Assembly: GCF_026013615.1 (NCBI RefSeq)
Contig: NZ_JAPDPI010000004.1
Location: 62,001 to 126,000 of the forward strand
Direction of reading: 5' to 3'
DNA length: 64,000 nt
DNA from: Plebeiibacterium marinum
GTDB taxonomy: Bacteria > Bacteroidota > Bacteroidia > Bacteroidales > Marinilabiliaceae
The position numbers and the translations under genes are program-made. The notes beneath the pieces were generated by a model. The model was not told where the DNA came from. It searched no databases and saw nothing but the letters and a program-made list of their open reading frames with translations. Of this stretch, positions 24,270 through 33,062 are shown in pieces; the stretch's first letter is position 1; each line of letters begins with the position of its first letter.

Positions 24270-25100
24270 TTACTCAGTCTCTATTTTCTGCTGCATTCCT
24301 TTATACACAAAGTAAATTCCTGCTAACACAAACGGAATACTTAACAATTGCCCCATATTAAATAACATTCCTGCCTCAAAAGCCTCCTGATCTAATTTCA
24401 CAAACTCAATAAAGAATCTTGACAAGAAAGTTCCAATCAAAAACACGCCAAATATCAAGCCTGTTTTGTCTTTAGCATTGGTTTTCCAATACATAAACAT
24501 AAGCAATCCGAATAAAATCAAATAGGTAAGCGCTTCATATATTTGAGTTGGGTGTGAAGCTACTGTATAAACAGGATCTGCACCTTCCATCCACATATGT
24601 ACATTATCAACAAACTTAAAAGCCCATGGCACATCTGTGGCATGCCCAAATATTTCATGGTTCATCAAATTACCCATCCTGATAAAGAATGCCGCCAATG
24701 CAGTTGGTATTACCAACCGATCCAGAGTCCATATAGGTGATTTTTTGGATACTTTTTTTGAGTAAATCAAAATAGCAATCACAATCCCGATAGCTCCCCC
24801 ATGACTGGCCAGACCACCATGCCATACTTTTATAATTTCGCCAAGGTTTTGCGAATAATAATCCCAGCCGTAAAAAAACACATGTCCCAAACGGGCTCCT
24901 ACCACCGTACCTATAATAACGTACATAAAAAGCTTTTCGAGCCATGGTAGTGGAATTTTTTCCCACTTAAACATTTTCTCCATGAGCTGATAACCCAACA
25001 AAAAACCCATGGCAAAAAACAATCCGTAATAACGAACTGAAAAAGGCCCCAGACTAAATATTTCAGGTTTTACCGTCCATGTAATAAAATTAAAGATCAT
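24270..25100 (-). CDS. lgt: Prolipoprotein diacylglyceryl transferase
   Basis: Transfers diacylglycerol from phosphatidylglycerol to the lipobox cysteine of prolipoproteins, the first step of lipoprotein maturation in the inner membrane. The 276-residue protein has about seven transmembrane segments. It shows the catalytic HGGLASHGGAIG motif near residue 90, RMGNLMNHEIFG near 140 (the Lgt signature region with the Arg and Asn), and SHPTQIYEAL near 185. Length matches the family. Several lipoproteins in this window (DHOR, imelysin, cytochromes, M48) are substrates in principle. It lies downstream of secA on the same strand, separated by a simple repeat. Confidence 0.96.
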   Translation of the reverse strand: MIFNFITWTVKPEIFSLGPFSVRYYGLFFAMGFLLGYQLMEKMFKWEKIPLPWLEKLFMYVIIGTVVGARLGHVFFYGWDYYSQNLGEIIKVWHGGLASHGGAIGIVIAILIYSKKVSKKSPIWTLDRLVIPTALAAFFIRMGNLMNHEIFGHATDVPWAFKFVDNVHMWMEGADPVYTVASHPTQIYEALTYLILFGLLMFMYWKTNAKDKTGLIFGVFLIGTFLSRFFIEFVKLDQEAFEAGMLFNMGQLLSIPFVLAGIYFVYKGMQQKIETE

Positions 25101-25108
25101 ATAAAATT

Positions 25109-25161
25109 AGATATAAGATAAGAGACAAAAGATAAGAGATGGCCCTTATCTTTATATCCCA
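25109..25161. repeat. Degenerate intergenic repeat (AAGATAAGAGACAAAAGATAAGAG type)
   Basis: GATATAAGATAAGAGACAAA followed by AGATAAGAGATGG and the near-reverse-complement CCCTTATCTTTATATCCC, so the block is also an imperfect inverted repeat. It lies between secA and lgt. Confidence 0.6.
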
Positions 25162-25204
25162 TTATAATTGTTTTATTTATATACTACTGATAATCCTATA
25201 AAAA

Positions 25205-28200
25205 TTAAACCTGTCCCTTACCGTGACATTGCTTAAACTTTTTACCACTACCACAAGGACAAGGTTCGTTTCTTCCTACCTTCTTTTCAACCCTTACCGG
25301 CTGGGCTTTCGGCTTCTCCTTTTTACCTTCCCCATCTCCAGCTCCGGGATATGCATCTTTACTAGCTGTAAGCTTGCTCAGATCTGTTTTTTTACGCTCT
25401 TCCTGCTCCCTGATCTCATCTGGATTTTGAACGGGAATGCTAGCCTTAACCAAGGATGAAACAACATCTTTATTAGTCTGTTCCATCATTGATTTGAACA
25501 ACTCAAACGATTCAAACTTATAGATCAACAAAGGATCTTTTTGCTCATAAGATGCATTCTGCACTGCGGTTCTCAAATCATCCAGTTCGCGCAGGTGTTC
25601 TTTCCATGCATTATCTATAGTCATTAAGATCATTGACTTCTCCAACGATTTAACCAATTCTGCGCCATCTGATTCATAAGCTTTCTTCAGGTTGGTGTTT
25701 ATCTGGAATACCCTCTGACCGTCGGTAAAAGGAACTACAATATTTTGGTATTGATGCCCCCTGTTTTCATAAACATCTTTAATCACCGGCATTGCCTGAG
25801 CCTTAACCGCAGCAACCTTGCGCTGATAAGAATCCCAAACATGGTTATATAGCTTATCGGTCAATTCTGCCGGGTTTCCCTTCAAAAAGTCATCATTGCC
25901 AAATGGCGAGGAAACTGAAAACACTTTTATCAGGTCCATTTTCAATCCTTCATGATCGGCATTTTGGTGATGCTCGGTTACCATGCTCTCACAGGTATCA
26001 TAGATCATATTCGACAGGTCAACCTGAATTCTTTCACCATAAAGGGCATGACGCCTCTTTGTATAAATAACCTCACGCTGTGAGTTCATTACATCATCAT
26101 ACTCAAGCAAACGCTTACGGATACCAAAGTTATTTTCCTCAACTTTTTTCTGGGCTCTTTCAATTGACTTGGTAATCATAGAGTGCTGGATTACTTCTCC
26201 ATCCTCAACACCAAGCCTATCCATATATTTTACAATCCTGTCCGAACCAAACAAACGCATCAGGTTATCTTCAAGCGACACAAAGAACTGTGAACTACCC
26301 ACATCTCCCTGGCGACCAGAACGTCCCCTCAACTGACGGTCGACACGACGTGATTCATGACGTTCGGTACCTACGATAGCCAAACCACCGGCAGCTTTAA
26401 CTTCATCAGTAAGCTTAATATCAGTACCACGACCAGCCATGTTTGTTGCAATAGTAACAACTCCCTTGCCACCTGCTTCAGCTACAATATCAGCCTCGCG
26501 CTGGTGTAATTTGGCGTTCAATACATTATGTTTTATCCCCCTGATTTTTAACATTCGGCTCAACAACTCCGAGATCTCTACAGAAGTTGTACCCACCAAT
26601 ACAGGACGTCCTTCATTAACCAACCCTACAATCTCCTCAATAACAGCATTATACTTTTCCCGATTGGTTTTATAAACTTTATCTTCCCTATCGTCACGGG
26701 AAATTGGTTTGTTGGTTGGGATAACCACTACATCCAATTCATAAATATCCCAAAGCTCACCTGCTTCCGTCTGAGCTGTACCCGTCATACCCGACAACTT
26801 ATTGTACATACGGAAATAGTTTTGAAGCGTGATGGTTGCATAAGTTTGGGTTGCTGCTTCCACCTTAACACGCTCTTTTGCTTCAATGGCTTGATGGAGT
26901 CCATCTGAATACCGACGACCTTCCATAATACGGCCGGTTTGCTCATCAACAATTTTCACCTTATTATCCATCACAACATACTCCGTATCTTTCTCAAACA
27001 AAGTATATGCTTTCAACAACTGGTTTACAGTATGAACCCGCTCCGATTTAATTCCATAACTTTGAAGCAACTCATCTTTCTTTGTCAGCTTCTCTTTTTC
27101 ATCTAACGATGATTTTTCCAATTCAGCTACTTCTGATCCAATATCGGGTAATACAAAAAAGTTCGGATCATCAGTATCTCCGGTTAACAAATCAATACCT
27201 TTTTCGGTAAGCTCAATTGAATTATGCTTTTCATCAATAACAAAGAACAAGGGATCAGTAACAATGTGCATATTCTTGTTATTCTCCTGCATGTAAAAGT
27301 TCTCAGTTTTTATCATACTGGCTTTTACTCCAGGCTCACTTAAAAACTTAATCAATGGTTTATTGCGCGGAAGTCCCTTAAATACACGAAGCAACAACAA
27401 TGCTCCCTCTTCGGCAACCTTCTTATCATCAGATTTCATTTTCTTTTTGGCTTCCACCAAAATTCCTGAAACCAACTGACGCTGTGCCTCAACTAGCTTT
27501 TCAACCTTTGGTTTATATTCTTCAAACAGCTGGTCGTCACCTTTGGGAACGGGACCAGAAATAATCAATGGAGTACGTGCATCATCAATCAGCACCGAGT
27601 CAACCTCATCGACAATAGCATAATTATGTTTACGCTGTACCAAATCTTCCGGCGAAACGGCCATGTTGTCGCGCAGGTAATCAAAACCAAACTCATTATT
27701 GGTACCAAAAGTAATATCACAATTATAGGCTTTTCTTCTTTCATTGGAATTTGGGCGGTGCTTATCGATACAATCCACACTCAATCCATGGAATTGATAC
27801 AAAGGCCCCATCCACTCGGAGTCACGTTTAGCCAAGTAATCATTCACCGTAACCACATGAACTCCACGCCCTGTTAAAGCATTCAGGAACACGGGTAACG
27901 TAGCCACCAATGTTTTACCCTCACCAGTTGCCATTTCTGCAATTTTCCCCTGATGAAGTGCCACTCCACCAAACAACTGAACATCATAATGAATCATTTC
28001 CCAGGTGATTGTATTACCACCTGCTTCCCATGAATTATACCAGATGGCCTTATCTCCCTCTATCTCAACAAAATCATTTGACGGAGCTAAATCCCTGTCA
28101 AACTCAGATGCAGTAACTTCTACTGTTTCATTCTGGGTAAATCTTCTGGCTGTATCTTTAAGAATTGCAAAAGCCTCTGGCAAAACTTCATTAAGGATGT

Positions 28201-28510
28201 TTTCAATCTTTTCATCGATATCCTTTTCCAGCTTATCAACTTCAGCGTATATTTTTTCTCTATCAGATATTGATACAGAGCTATCTTCTGTTTTTGACTT
28301 CAATTCAGCAATTTTATCCTGATCAGCCTTGATGTGGTTTCTGATCTTTTCCTTTAACGCCTCTGACCGCTGACGAAGTTCATCATTTGATAATCCCTCA
28401 AGGTTTGGTGATACTTTTTTTACTAAATCAACAATTGGATTTAATTCCTTTAAATCTCTATCGTATTTGCTACCAAATAATTTGGTAACAATATTATTAA
28501 TTAATGCCAT
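25205..28510 (-). CDS. secA: Preprotein translocase ATPase SecA
   Basis: The motor that drives preproteins through SecYEG. At 1101 residues it is the long Bacteroidota form. Visible motifs: Walker [15 protein letters not shown] near residue 195, the DEAD-like [15 protein letters not shown] near 300, [17 protein letters not shown] near 690, [12 protein letters not shown] near 730, and a C-terminal zinc-binding SEC-C tail, [14 protein letters not shown]. Extra length relative to E. coli lies in the 300-470 region ([27 protein letters not shown]...), an insertion usual in this phylum. It is likely monocistronic, with repeats and gaps on both sides. Confidence 0.98.
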   Translation of the reverse strand: MALINNIVTKLFGSKYDRDLKELNPIVDLVKKVSPNLEGLSNDELRQRSEALKEKIRNHIKADQDKIAELKSKTEDSSVSISDREKIYAEVDKLEKDIDEKIENILNEVLPEAFAILKDTARRFTQNETVEVTASEFDRDLAPSNDFVEIEGDKAIWYNSWEAGGNTITWEMIHYDVQLFGGVALHQGKIAEMATGEGKTLVATLPVFLNALTGRGVHVVTVNDYLAKRDSEWMGPLYQFHGLSVDCIDKHRPNSNERRKAYNCDITFGTNNEFGFDYLRDNMAVSPEDLVQRKHNYAIVDEVDSVLIDDARTPLIISGPVPKGDDQLFEEYKPKVEKLVEAQRQLVSGILVEAKKKMKSDDKKVAEEGALLLLRVFKGLPRNKPLIKFLSEPGVKASMIKTENFYMQENNKNMHIVTDPLFFVIDEKHNSIELTEKGIDLLTGDTDDPNFFVLPDIGSEVAELEKSSLDEKEKLTKKDELLQSYGIKSERVHTVNQLLKAYTLFEKDTEYVVMDNKVKIVDEQTGRIMEGRRYSDGLHQAIEAKERVKVEAATQTYATITLQNYFRMYNKLSGMTGTAQTEAGELWDIYELDVVVIPTNKPISRDDREDKVYKTNREKYNAVIEEIVGLVNEGRPVLVGTTSVEISELLSRMLKIRGIKHNVLNAKLHQREADIVAEAGGKGVVTIATNMAGRGTDIKLTDEVKAAGGLAIVGTERHESRRVDRQLRGRSGRQGDVGSSQFFVSLEDNLMRLFGSDRIVKYMDRLGVEDGEVIQHSMITKSIERAQKKVEENNFGIRKRLLEYDDVMNSQREVIYTKRRHALYGERIQVDLSNMIYDTCESMVTEHHQNADHEGLKMDLIKVFSVSSPFGNDDFLKGNPAELTDKLYNHVWDSYQRKVAAVKAQAMPVIKDVYENRGHQYQNIVVPFTDGQRVFQINTNLKKAYESDGAELVKSLEKSMILMTIDNAWKEHLRELDDLRTAVQNASYEQKDPLLIYKFESFELFKSMMEQTNKDVVSSLVKASIPVQNPDEIREQEERKKTDLSKLTASKDAYPGAGDGEGKKEKPKAQPVRVEKKVGRNEPCPCGSGKKFKQCHGKGQV

Positions 28511-28645
28511 TACATGTTATTGTTAAAGCCTGATTTTTAAATATTACAAATATTCAGACCCAAGTAATTATTATAATTTTAAGTTTAATTGAAACAATCC
28601 TTAAATGGAACAGTCAAGGATTAAGGATTTAATGAAAACCCTCTT

Positions 28646-29053
28646 TTATGAAAAAATGCAAGATGGACCTGCCCTGTTCAAAATATTCGCTCCGCAATAG
28701 CACCTCTTATAAACCTGGCGGTAAACTAATTCCGTTTTGTTTATCAGGGGGGTTATCAGGTGTGTAAAACTAAGATGAACAGCTATCGGAGAATAATCCA
28801 GGGTTAAACCTTTAAAAGCAAAATGCTTTCTTCCGCTTTCAACCAAACGTGTAAACCCAAACTTATTATTTCCTTGTGTTTTATTTTTTTTACTTCGTTG
28901 TATCGATTGAATATGGTCAATTGAGTTAACATCCAATTCAATACCATATGAGCGAAGTGTTTCTGCATTGATTTCGACTGCCCCGGCCACGCATGATGAC
29001 ATCGTCACCAGTAACGTAATACTTAAAACCTTAAATTTGGACAACTCTTTCAT
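28646..29053 (-). CDS. Hypothetical exported protein
   Basis: 135 residues with a possible lipoprotein or Sec signal (MKELSKFKVLSITLLVTMSSCVAGA). The rest (INAETLRSYGIELDVNSIDHIQSIQ, then a basic stretch and a hydrophobic patch LTLDYSPIAVHLSFTHLITPL) matches no family I recognise. C-terminal cysteines (RCYCGAN, PSCIFS) are a feature. Codon use looks ordinary. It may be lineage-specific, and there is some chance it is not expressed. Confidence 0.5.
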   Translation of the reverse strand: MKELSKFKVLSITLLVTMSSCVAGAVEINAETLRSYGIELDVNSIDHIQSIQRSKKNKTQGNNKFGFTRLVESGRKHFAFKGLTLDYSPIAVHLSFTHLITPLINKTELVYRQVYKRCYCGANILNRAGPSCIFS

Positions 29054-29151
29054 TATTATTTTTAATGCTTAATCTAAATCAATGTGCACAAATGTAGTAA
29101 AAGATTCAAGATAACACTATGCTTGACAGACATATTTTGTAGCAAAAACAC

Positions 29152-29202
29152 AAAACCCGACAAGCTTATTTGCATAATACAAAAACAAACTTGTCGGGTT
29201 TT
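29152..29202. terminator. Intrinsic terminator after the M48 lipoprotein gene
   Basis: AAAACCCGACAAG (29152-29164) pairs perfectly with CTTGTCGGGTTTT (29190-29202) around a 25-nt loop. It has flanking A and T tracts, lies 18 nt past the gene's stop, and reads mainly on the minus strand. Confidence 0.8.
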
Positions 29203-29219
29203 AAAATATTTAAGACCTA

Positions 29220-30029
29220 TTACTTTGCGTAGCTCTTTGCTTCTGCCATATTAGCCTCAATTTGCTTGATGCGACTTTCATCAGCAGGGTGTGTACTCAT
29301 AAATTCGGGCGGCTTTTGTCCGCCCATTTGCGACATGCGAGTCCAAAAATCAACCGCTTCTTCGGGGTTATAACCAGCCATCGACATAAAGATCAACCCC
29401 ATCTTATCTGCCTCATATTCATGTTTACGGGAGTATGGCAGCATCATCCCATATTGAGCCCCAAGTCCAAAGGCTGCCATATAAATTTGTTGAGTTTGCT
29501 GAGGTTTTTCCTGCAATGCCACTTGCAATCCAGCTGCTACAGCCTGCACTCCCATAGCATGACTCATCCGCTCATTACCATGCTTGGCTACAGCATGGGC
29601 TATCTCATGCCCCATTACCACAGCCAAACCATCCTCATTTTTAGTATATGGAAGGATACCGGTATAAAAAACCACTTTTCCGCCGGGCATACACCAGGCA
29701 TTAGGAGTATCGTCTTCCACTAAATTAAATTCCCAGTCAAAATTGGCCAACTGACTCTCATATCCGTGGTCCTTCATATATTTTTCCACTGCATTGGCAA
29801 TATTGGTTCCAACTCTTTTCACCATATCAGTTTGCTCTTTATTATCTGATAATTTGGCTTCTTTTAAAAAAGAGTTGTAATTGGTCAACCCCATCTCTGC
29901 CATCTGCGACGAGGGGAATAAACTCAACTGGCTTCTACCTGTAATAGGAACTGTTGAACAGGATATTAAACTTGCCGCAACAACGAAGAAAGCAACAACC
30001 TGTTTCCAATAACTTTTAATCATAATCAT
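29220..30029 (-). CDS. M48 metallopeptidase lipoprotein (BepA/LoiP-like)
   Basis: A 269-residue periplasmic zinc protease. The signal peptide carries a lipobox (FVVAASLISC). The catalytic HExxH is HEIAH in VVMGHEIAHAVAKHGNERM near residue 145, with the third ligand in RKHEYEADKMG near 205 and an STHPADESRIKQIE segment near the end. It resembles the LoiP/YggG and BepA proteases that act on misassembled outer-membrane proteins. Two ATGs (30029 and 30023) are possible starts, both giving the same signal. It is followed by a strong terminator. Confidence 0.93.
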   Translation of the reverse strand: MIMIKSYWKQVVAFFVVAASLISCSTVPITGRSQLSLFPSSQMAEMGLTNYNSFLKEAKLSDNKEQTDMVKRVGTNIANAVEKYMKDHGYESQLANFDWEFNLVEDDTPNAWCMPGGKVVFYTGILPYTKNEDGLAVVMGHEIAHAVAKHGNERMSHAMGVQAVAAGLQVALQEKPQQTQQIYMAAFGLGAQYGMMLPYSRKHEYEADKMGLIFMSMAGYNPEEAVDFWTRMSQMGGQKPPEFMSTHPADESRIKQIEANMAEAKSYAK

Positions 30030-30101
30030 TAAATTTTATCATGTTTAGTATCTAATCTCATTTATAAGTACAAAAATAACAGAAATCGAACAAAACAGAC
30101 A

Positions 30102-30767
30102 TCATGGTTCAACATCTGTTTTCATCCAATACGGAACTTCTCCATCTTCTGAATCACCTTCCCCCTCTTCATCTTCAAAATCAAAAGGAGATTTTGGGCG
30201 CTGCGGCCCTTCTCTCCGGTAAACTACAGCTAATATTAAACCTACCAGGCCTCCCCAAAAATGACCTTCCCAAGAATAAGGCAGGTTAAACTTTAATGGC
30301 AACGCCCCCCAAACCAAACTTCCATAAAAAAAAATCACAATAAACGATATGGCAATTAAACGCAAATGCCTTCTGATTATTCCGCTTAATGCTAAAAAAC
30401 CTGCTAATCCATATATAACACCACTTGCTCCTATATGCCATAAATCCCTTGCTGCCAACCACGTACCCAACCCACTCAATAAATAGATCAAAATAAAGAC
30501 CTTATAGGCTATTTTGTTATAGAAGTAAAACAGAGCCACCCCCAACACCAGCAACGACACAGAATTTGAATATAAATGCCCCCAGTCTCCATGTACCAAT
30601 GGCGAAGTAAATATTCCCAATACTCCTTCGGCACATAAAGGTTTTACGCCCAATTCTGTAAACCTAAGATGCTCCAACTCTTCTATCAACTTTATACAAA
30701 AGATAACAAACAGAAAAAACAACGGGAAAATAACGCTATGTATCAACCTTCTTTTTTCTAATGACAT
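30102..30767 (-). CDS. Rhomboid-family intramembrane serine protease
   Basis: A 221-residue membrane protein with about six transmembrane helices. The catalytic serine is S115 in GASGVIYGLAG (GxSG), the catalytic histidine H169 in GHFWGGLVG, and the HxxxN motif is HLYSN at residues 64-68. An acidic, proline-rich cytosolic tail (EGPQRPKSPFDFEDEEGEGDSEDGE) follows the last helix. The start is the ATG at 30767; a longer TTG start at 30788 is unlikely. Substrates are unknown. Confidence 0.93.
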   Translation of the reverse strand: MSLEKRRLIHSVIFPLFFLFVIFCIKLIEELEHLRFTELGVKPLCAEGVLGIFTSPLVHGDWGHLYSNSVSLLVLGVALFYFYNKIAYKVFILIYLLSGLGTWLAARDLWHIGASGVIYGLAGFLALSGIIRRHLRLIAISFIVIFFYGSLVWGALPLKFNLPYSWEGHFWGGLVGLILAVVYRREGPQRPKSPFDFEDEEGEGDSEDGEVPYWMKTDVEP

Positions 30768-30925
30768 ATGCGACCCTATACCTTTCAAAATTCAAAACAT
30801 TTATCTACTGGAATAAAACAAAACCTTTTGATACCTGTTCAAAAATAATATTTTAAGGATAATTAATATTACATGCACAAATCCTTTTACTTGTTTATCG
30901 TAATTTTGAAGGCTCAATCAGCAAT

Positions 30926-32233
30926 ATGAAAATACTTCACTCTTTAGATAGCTCAGAAAAAAGAGCATTTAAACTACATTTGTTTTATAGTAGCATTGAC
31001 GGGATAGCGAGAGGAGCTCTGATTCTAAACGAATTTATTTTTATCAAATCACTCAAGGGATCAAATGTACAACTGGCTTTTTTGTTTCAATTTAGTATGG
31101 TTGTGTTTTTATTTGCCATGTTGGCAAACGAAATTATGCGCAGGTATCCTAACCGAAAAATTCTCCTTAGAACCGTAGGAATTGTTACCCGTCTGCCATT
31201 AATTATTTTTTCCATATTCCCTGCCGTTTCACCTGAAACAGGTCTATCCCCAGGTTTTCATATGCTATTTTTAGGCGTATTTTTATTGTTTTACACTTCT
31301 CAAATCGCCGTTGTTCCATCTATAAACCAATATTTAAAAGGGAACTACAAACATGAGAATTTCGGGAAATTATTTGGGTATGCAACAACAATAAATAAAG
31401 TATTAACCATGCTTTCTACTTTTACCGTTGGATTATTGCTTGATTTTGATCCAAATTCATACAGAATATTTTACCCCATGGTTGGGATCCTGGGAGTTGT
31501 CTCTATTTTCCAGCTTACAAAAATTGAGTTTAAACAACATATAGAAACCAACATCAAACCCATTAGACAGGCATTAGGCAGTTCATTTAAGAGGATATTT
31601 GCTATTTTAAAAAGCAATACACCATTCCGACATTTGGAAATGGGCTTTATTTTATATGGTTTTGCATGGATGAGCACTCATGCTGTGATTACCATATTTT
31701 ACAAAGAAGCACTTGATTTGAATTATTCTTCAGTTTCCTTTTACAACAACGCTTACAACCTTGTTGCCATTGCTATTTTACCAATCTTCGGAAAGCTTAT
31801 TGGCAAAAGGGATCCCAGAAGGTTTGGCATTTTAACTTTTAGCACGTTAATGCTATTTATTACATTTACAGGGTTAACAGAATACCTGAACAGCTATACC
31901 GAAATATGGGGATTAAAACTATACCACATGCTATTGATAGCGGTTCTGTTTAATGGACTATTTATGGGAAGCATGCCTATTTTATGGGGTATTGGAAGCA
32001 GTTACTTTTGCAAACCGCACGAAGCTGCCGATTACCAGTCCGTCCACTTGTTTTTAACTGGCTTCAGAGCGTTATTCGCCCCTATAATAGGCATAAAACT
32101 ATACGAATGGTTTGGATTTAGCATCACCTATTCTGTTGGTATAATTTTCCTTATTTTTGCCATCCTGTTAATGTTATATTCTGAAAAGAAATTTCCCAAA
32201 AGTAACGAACCCCACAACCTCTCCACACCATGA
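30926..32233 (+). CDS. Major facilitator superfamily transporter
   Basis: A 435-residue protein with about 12 hydrophobic segments in two halves, separated by a loop near residues 195-225 (TKIEFKQHIETNIKPIRQALGSSFKRIF). It contains the MFS-like motifs RRYPNRKILLRTVGI after the second helix and GKLIGKRDPRRFGI after the eighth. The substrate is unknown. A -7-like box TAATTTTG at 30901-30908 precedes the ATG. It stands alone, divergent from the rhomboid gene and convergent with the Pycsar-effector-like gene. Confidence 0.85.
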   Translation: MKILHSLDSSEKRAFKLHLFYSSIDGIARGALILNEFIFIKSLKGSNVQLAFLFQFSMVVFLFAMLANEIMRRYPNRKILLRTVGIVTRLPLIIFSIFPAVSPETGLSPGFHMLFLGVFLLFYTSQIAVVPSINQYLKGNYKHENFGKLFGYATTINKVLTMLSTFTVGLLLDFDPNSYRIFYPMVGILGVVSIFQLTKIEFKQHIETNIKPIRQALGSSFKRIFAILKSNTPFRHLEMGFILYGFAWMSTHAVITIFYKEALDLNYSSVSFYNNAYNLVAIAILPIFGKLIGKRDPRRFGILTFSTLMLFITFTGLTEYLNSYTEIWGLKLYHMLLIAVLFNGLFMGSMPILWGIGSSYFCKPHEAADYQSVHLFLTGFRALFAPIIGIKLYEWFGFSITYSVGIIFLIFAILLMLYSEKKFPKSNEPHNLSTP

Positions 32234-32253
32234 AGCTCATACTGACCTAAAAC

Positions 32254-32898
32254 CTACCAAACCAACCCAACAATAAACAATACTATAACCAATCCAATTG
32301 TTACAATAAAAGCATTATACGAAAATTCCAACAGCCGGTATTGACGCATTAGGATTCTGTTAAAAAGATAACTGGCCCGTGTTTGATTGCCTATTTGTAA
32401 TTCCTGACTATTTACCACTTCATTCATGGCCTCTTCATATTCTTCCAACGAGGGACTATCAAAAGTCATTAAAACATTATACTTCAGCTCTGAATACTTT
32501 GGCATTATTTGTCCTTTTAACGTACGTTTTATTAAAAAACCGGGCGTTTTTGACGAGAGCATACTGGTTATTAACGATAAACCCATTCCTAATAATGCCA
32601 ATATTATTAATGATTTACCCAAGGGTACATGATCCATAATATAATGATTAAAGACAATCAATACAGAAATAAGGGCAGTATTGATTCTAACCAAAATCAT
32701 TGATTTACGATCTGTTAGTGCCATTGAATTAAACAACGCCCTATATTGGTTTCGCTGAAAATTAGTAAAGGCCTTTCGTGGCTCCTTTTTTGTATAATAC
32801 AACCCACGTTCCTTCTTTTCTATATTTTCAACTTCTCCCCTGTGGTTTAACCCTTTTCTATTATCAATAATTTCATCTATTTGCAATTCCTCCTTCAT
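32254..32898 (-). CDS. Pycsar effector-like (PycTM/DUF5706-like) membrane protein, without a cyclase
   Basis: A 214-residue protein with a charged N-terminal 70 residues, then TDRKSMILVRINTALISVLIVF (first membrane segment), a second one (SLIILALLGMGLSLITSML), a middle soluble part with SPSLEEYEEAMNEVVN...NQTRASYLFNRILMRQYRLLEFSYNAF, and a final membrane segment. The DrKs.iL..iNt helix, the sleeYe.aM motif and the rKYrlLe.sY.aF motif before the last helix match the PycTM/DUF5706 effector domain, in which cyclic UMP or CMP from a PycC cyclase triggers membrane disruption. No cyclase gene is nearby. It could be a house-keeping relative. Recognised from motif memory. Confidence 0.65.
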   Translation of the reverse strand: MKEELQIDEIIDNRKGLNHRGEVENIEKKERGLYYTKKEPRKAFTNFQRNQYRALFNSMALTDRKSMILVRINTALISVLIVFNHYIMDHVPLGKSLIILALLGMGLSLITSMLSSKTPGFLIKRTLKGQIMPKYSELKYNVLMTFDSPSLEEYEEAMNEVVNSQELQIGNQTRASYLFNRILMRQYRLLEFSYNAFIVTIGLVIVLFIVGLVW

Positions 32899-33062
32899 AC
32901 CTATATTTACTTATAAACCATTGACTAACAACCAAAGCACAAAGATAACTCATTATTCTTATTTACACATATATTTATGTAGATATTTACGTATAGAAAT
33001 TATATCTTGAACATTTTAACCAGTTTACGGTTTACTCTTTTATAATTTTCGTTAAGAATTTC

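Noticed and set aside
32254-32898. Complete Pycsar defence operon
   Set aside because: No cyclase is adjacent on either side, and neighbours are transporter-like genes; only an effector-like protein can be supported.
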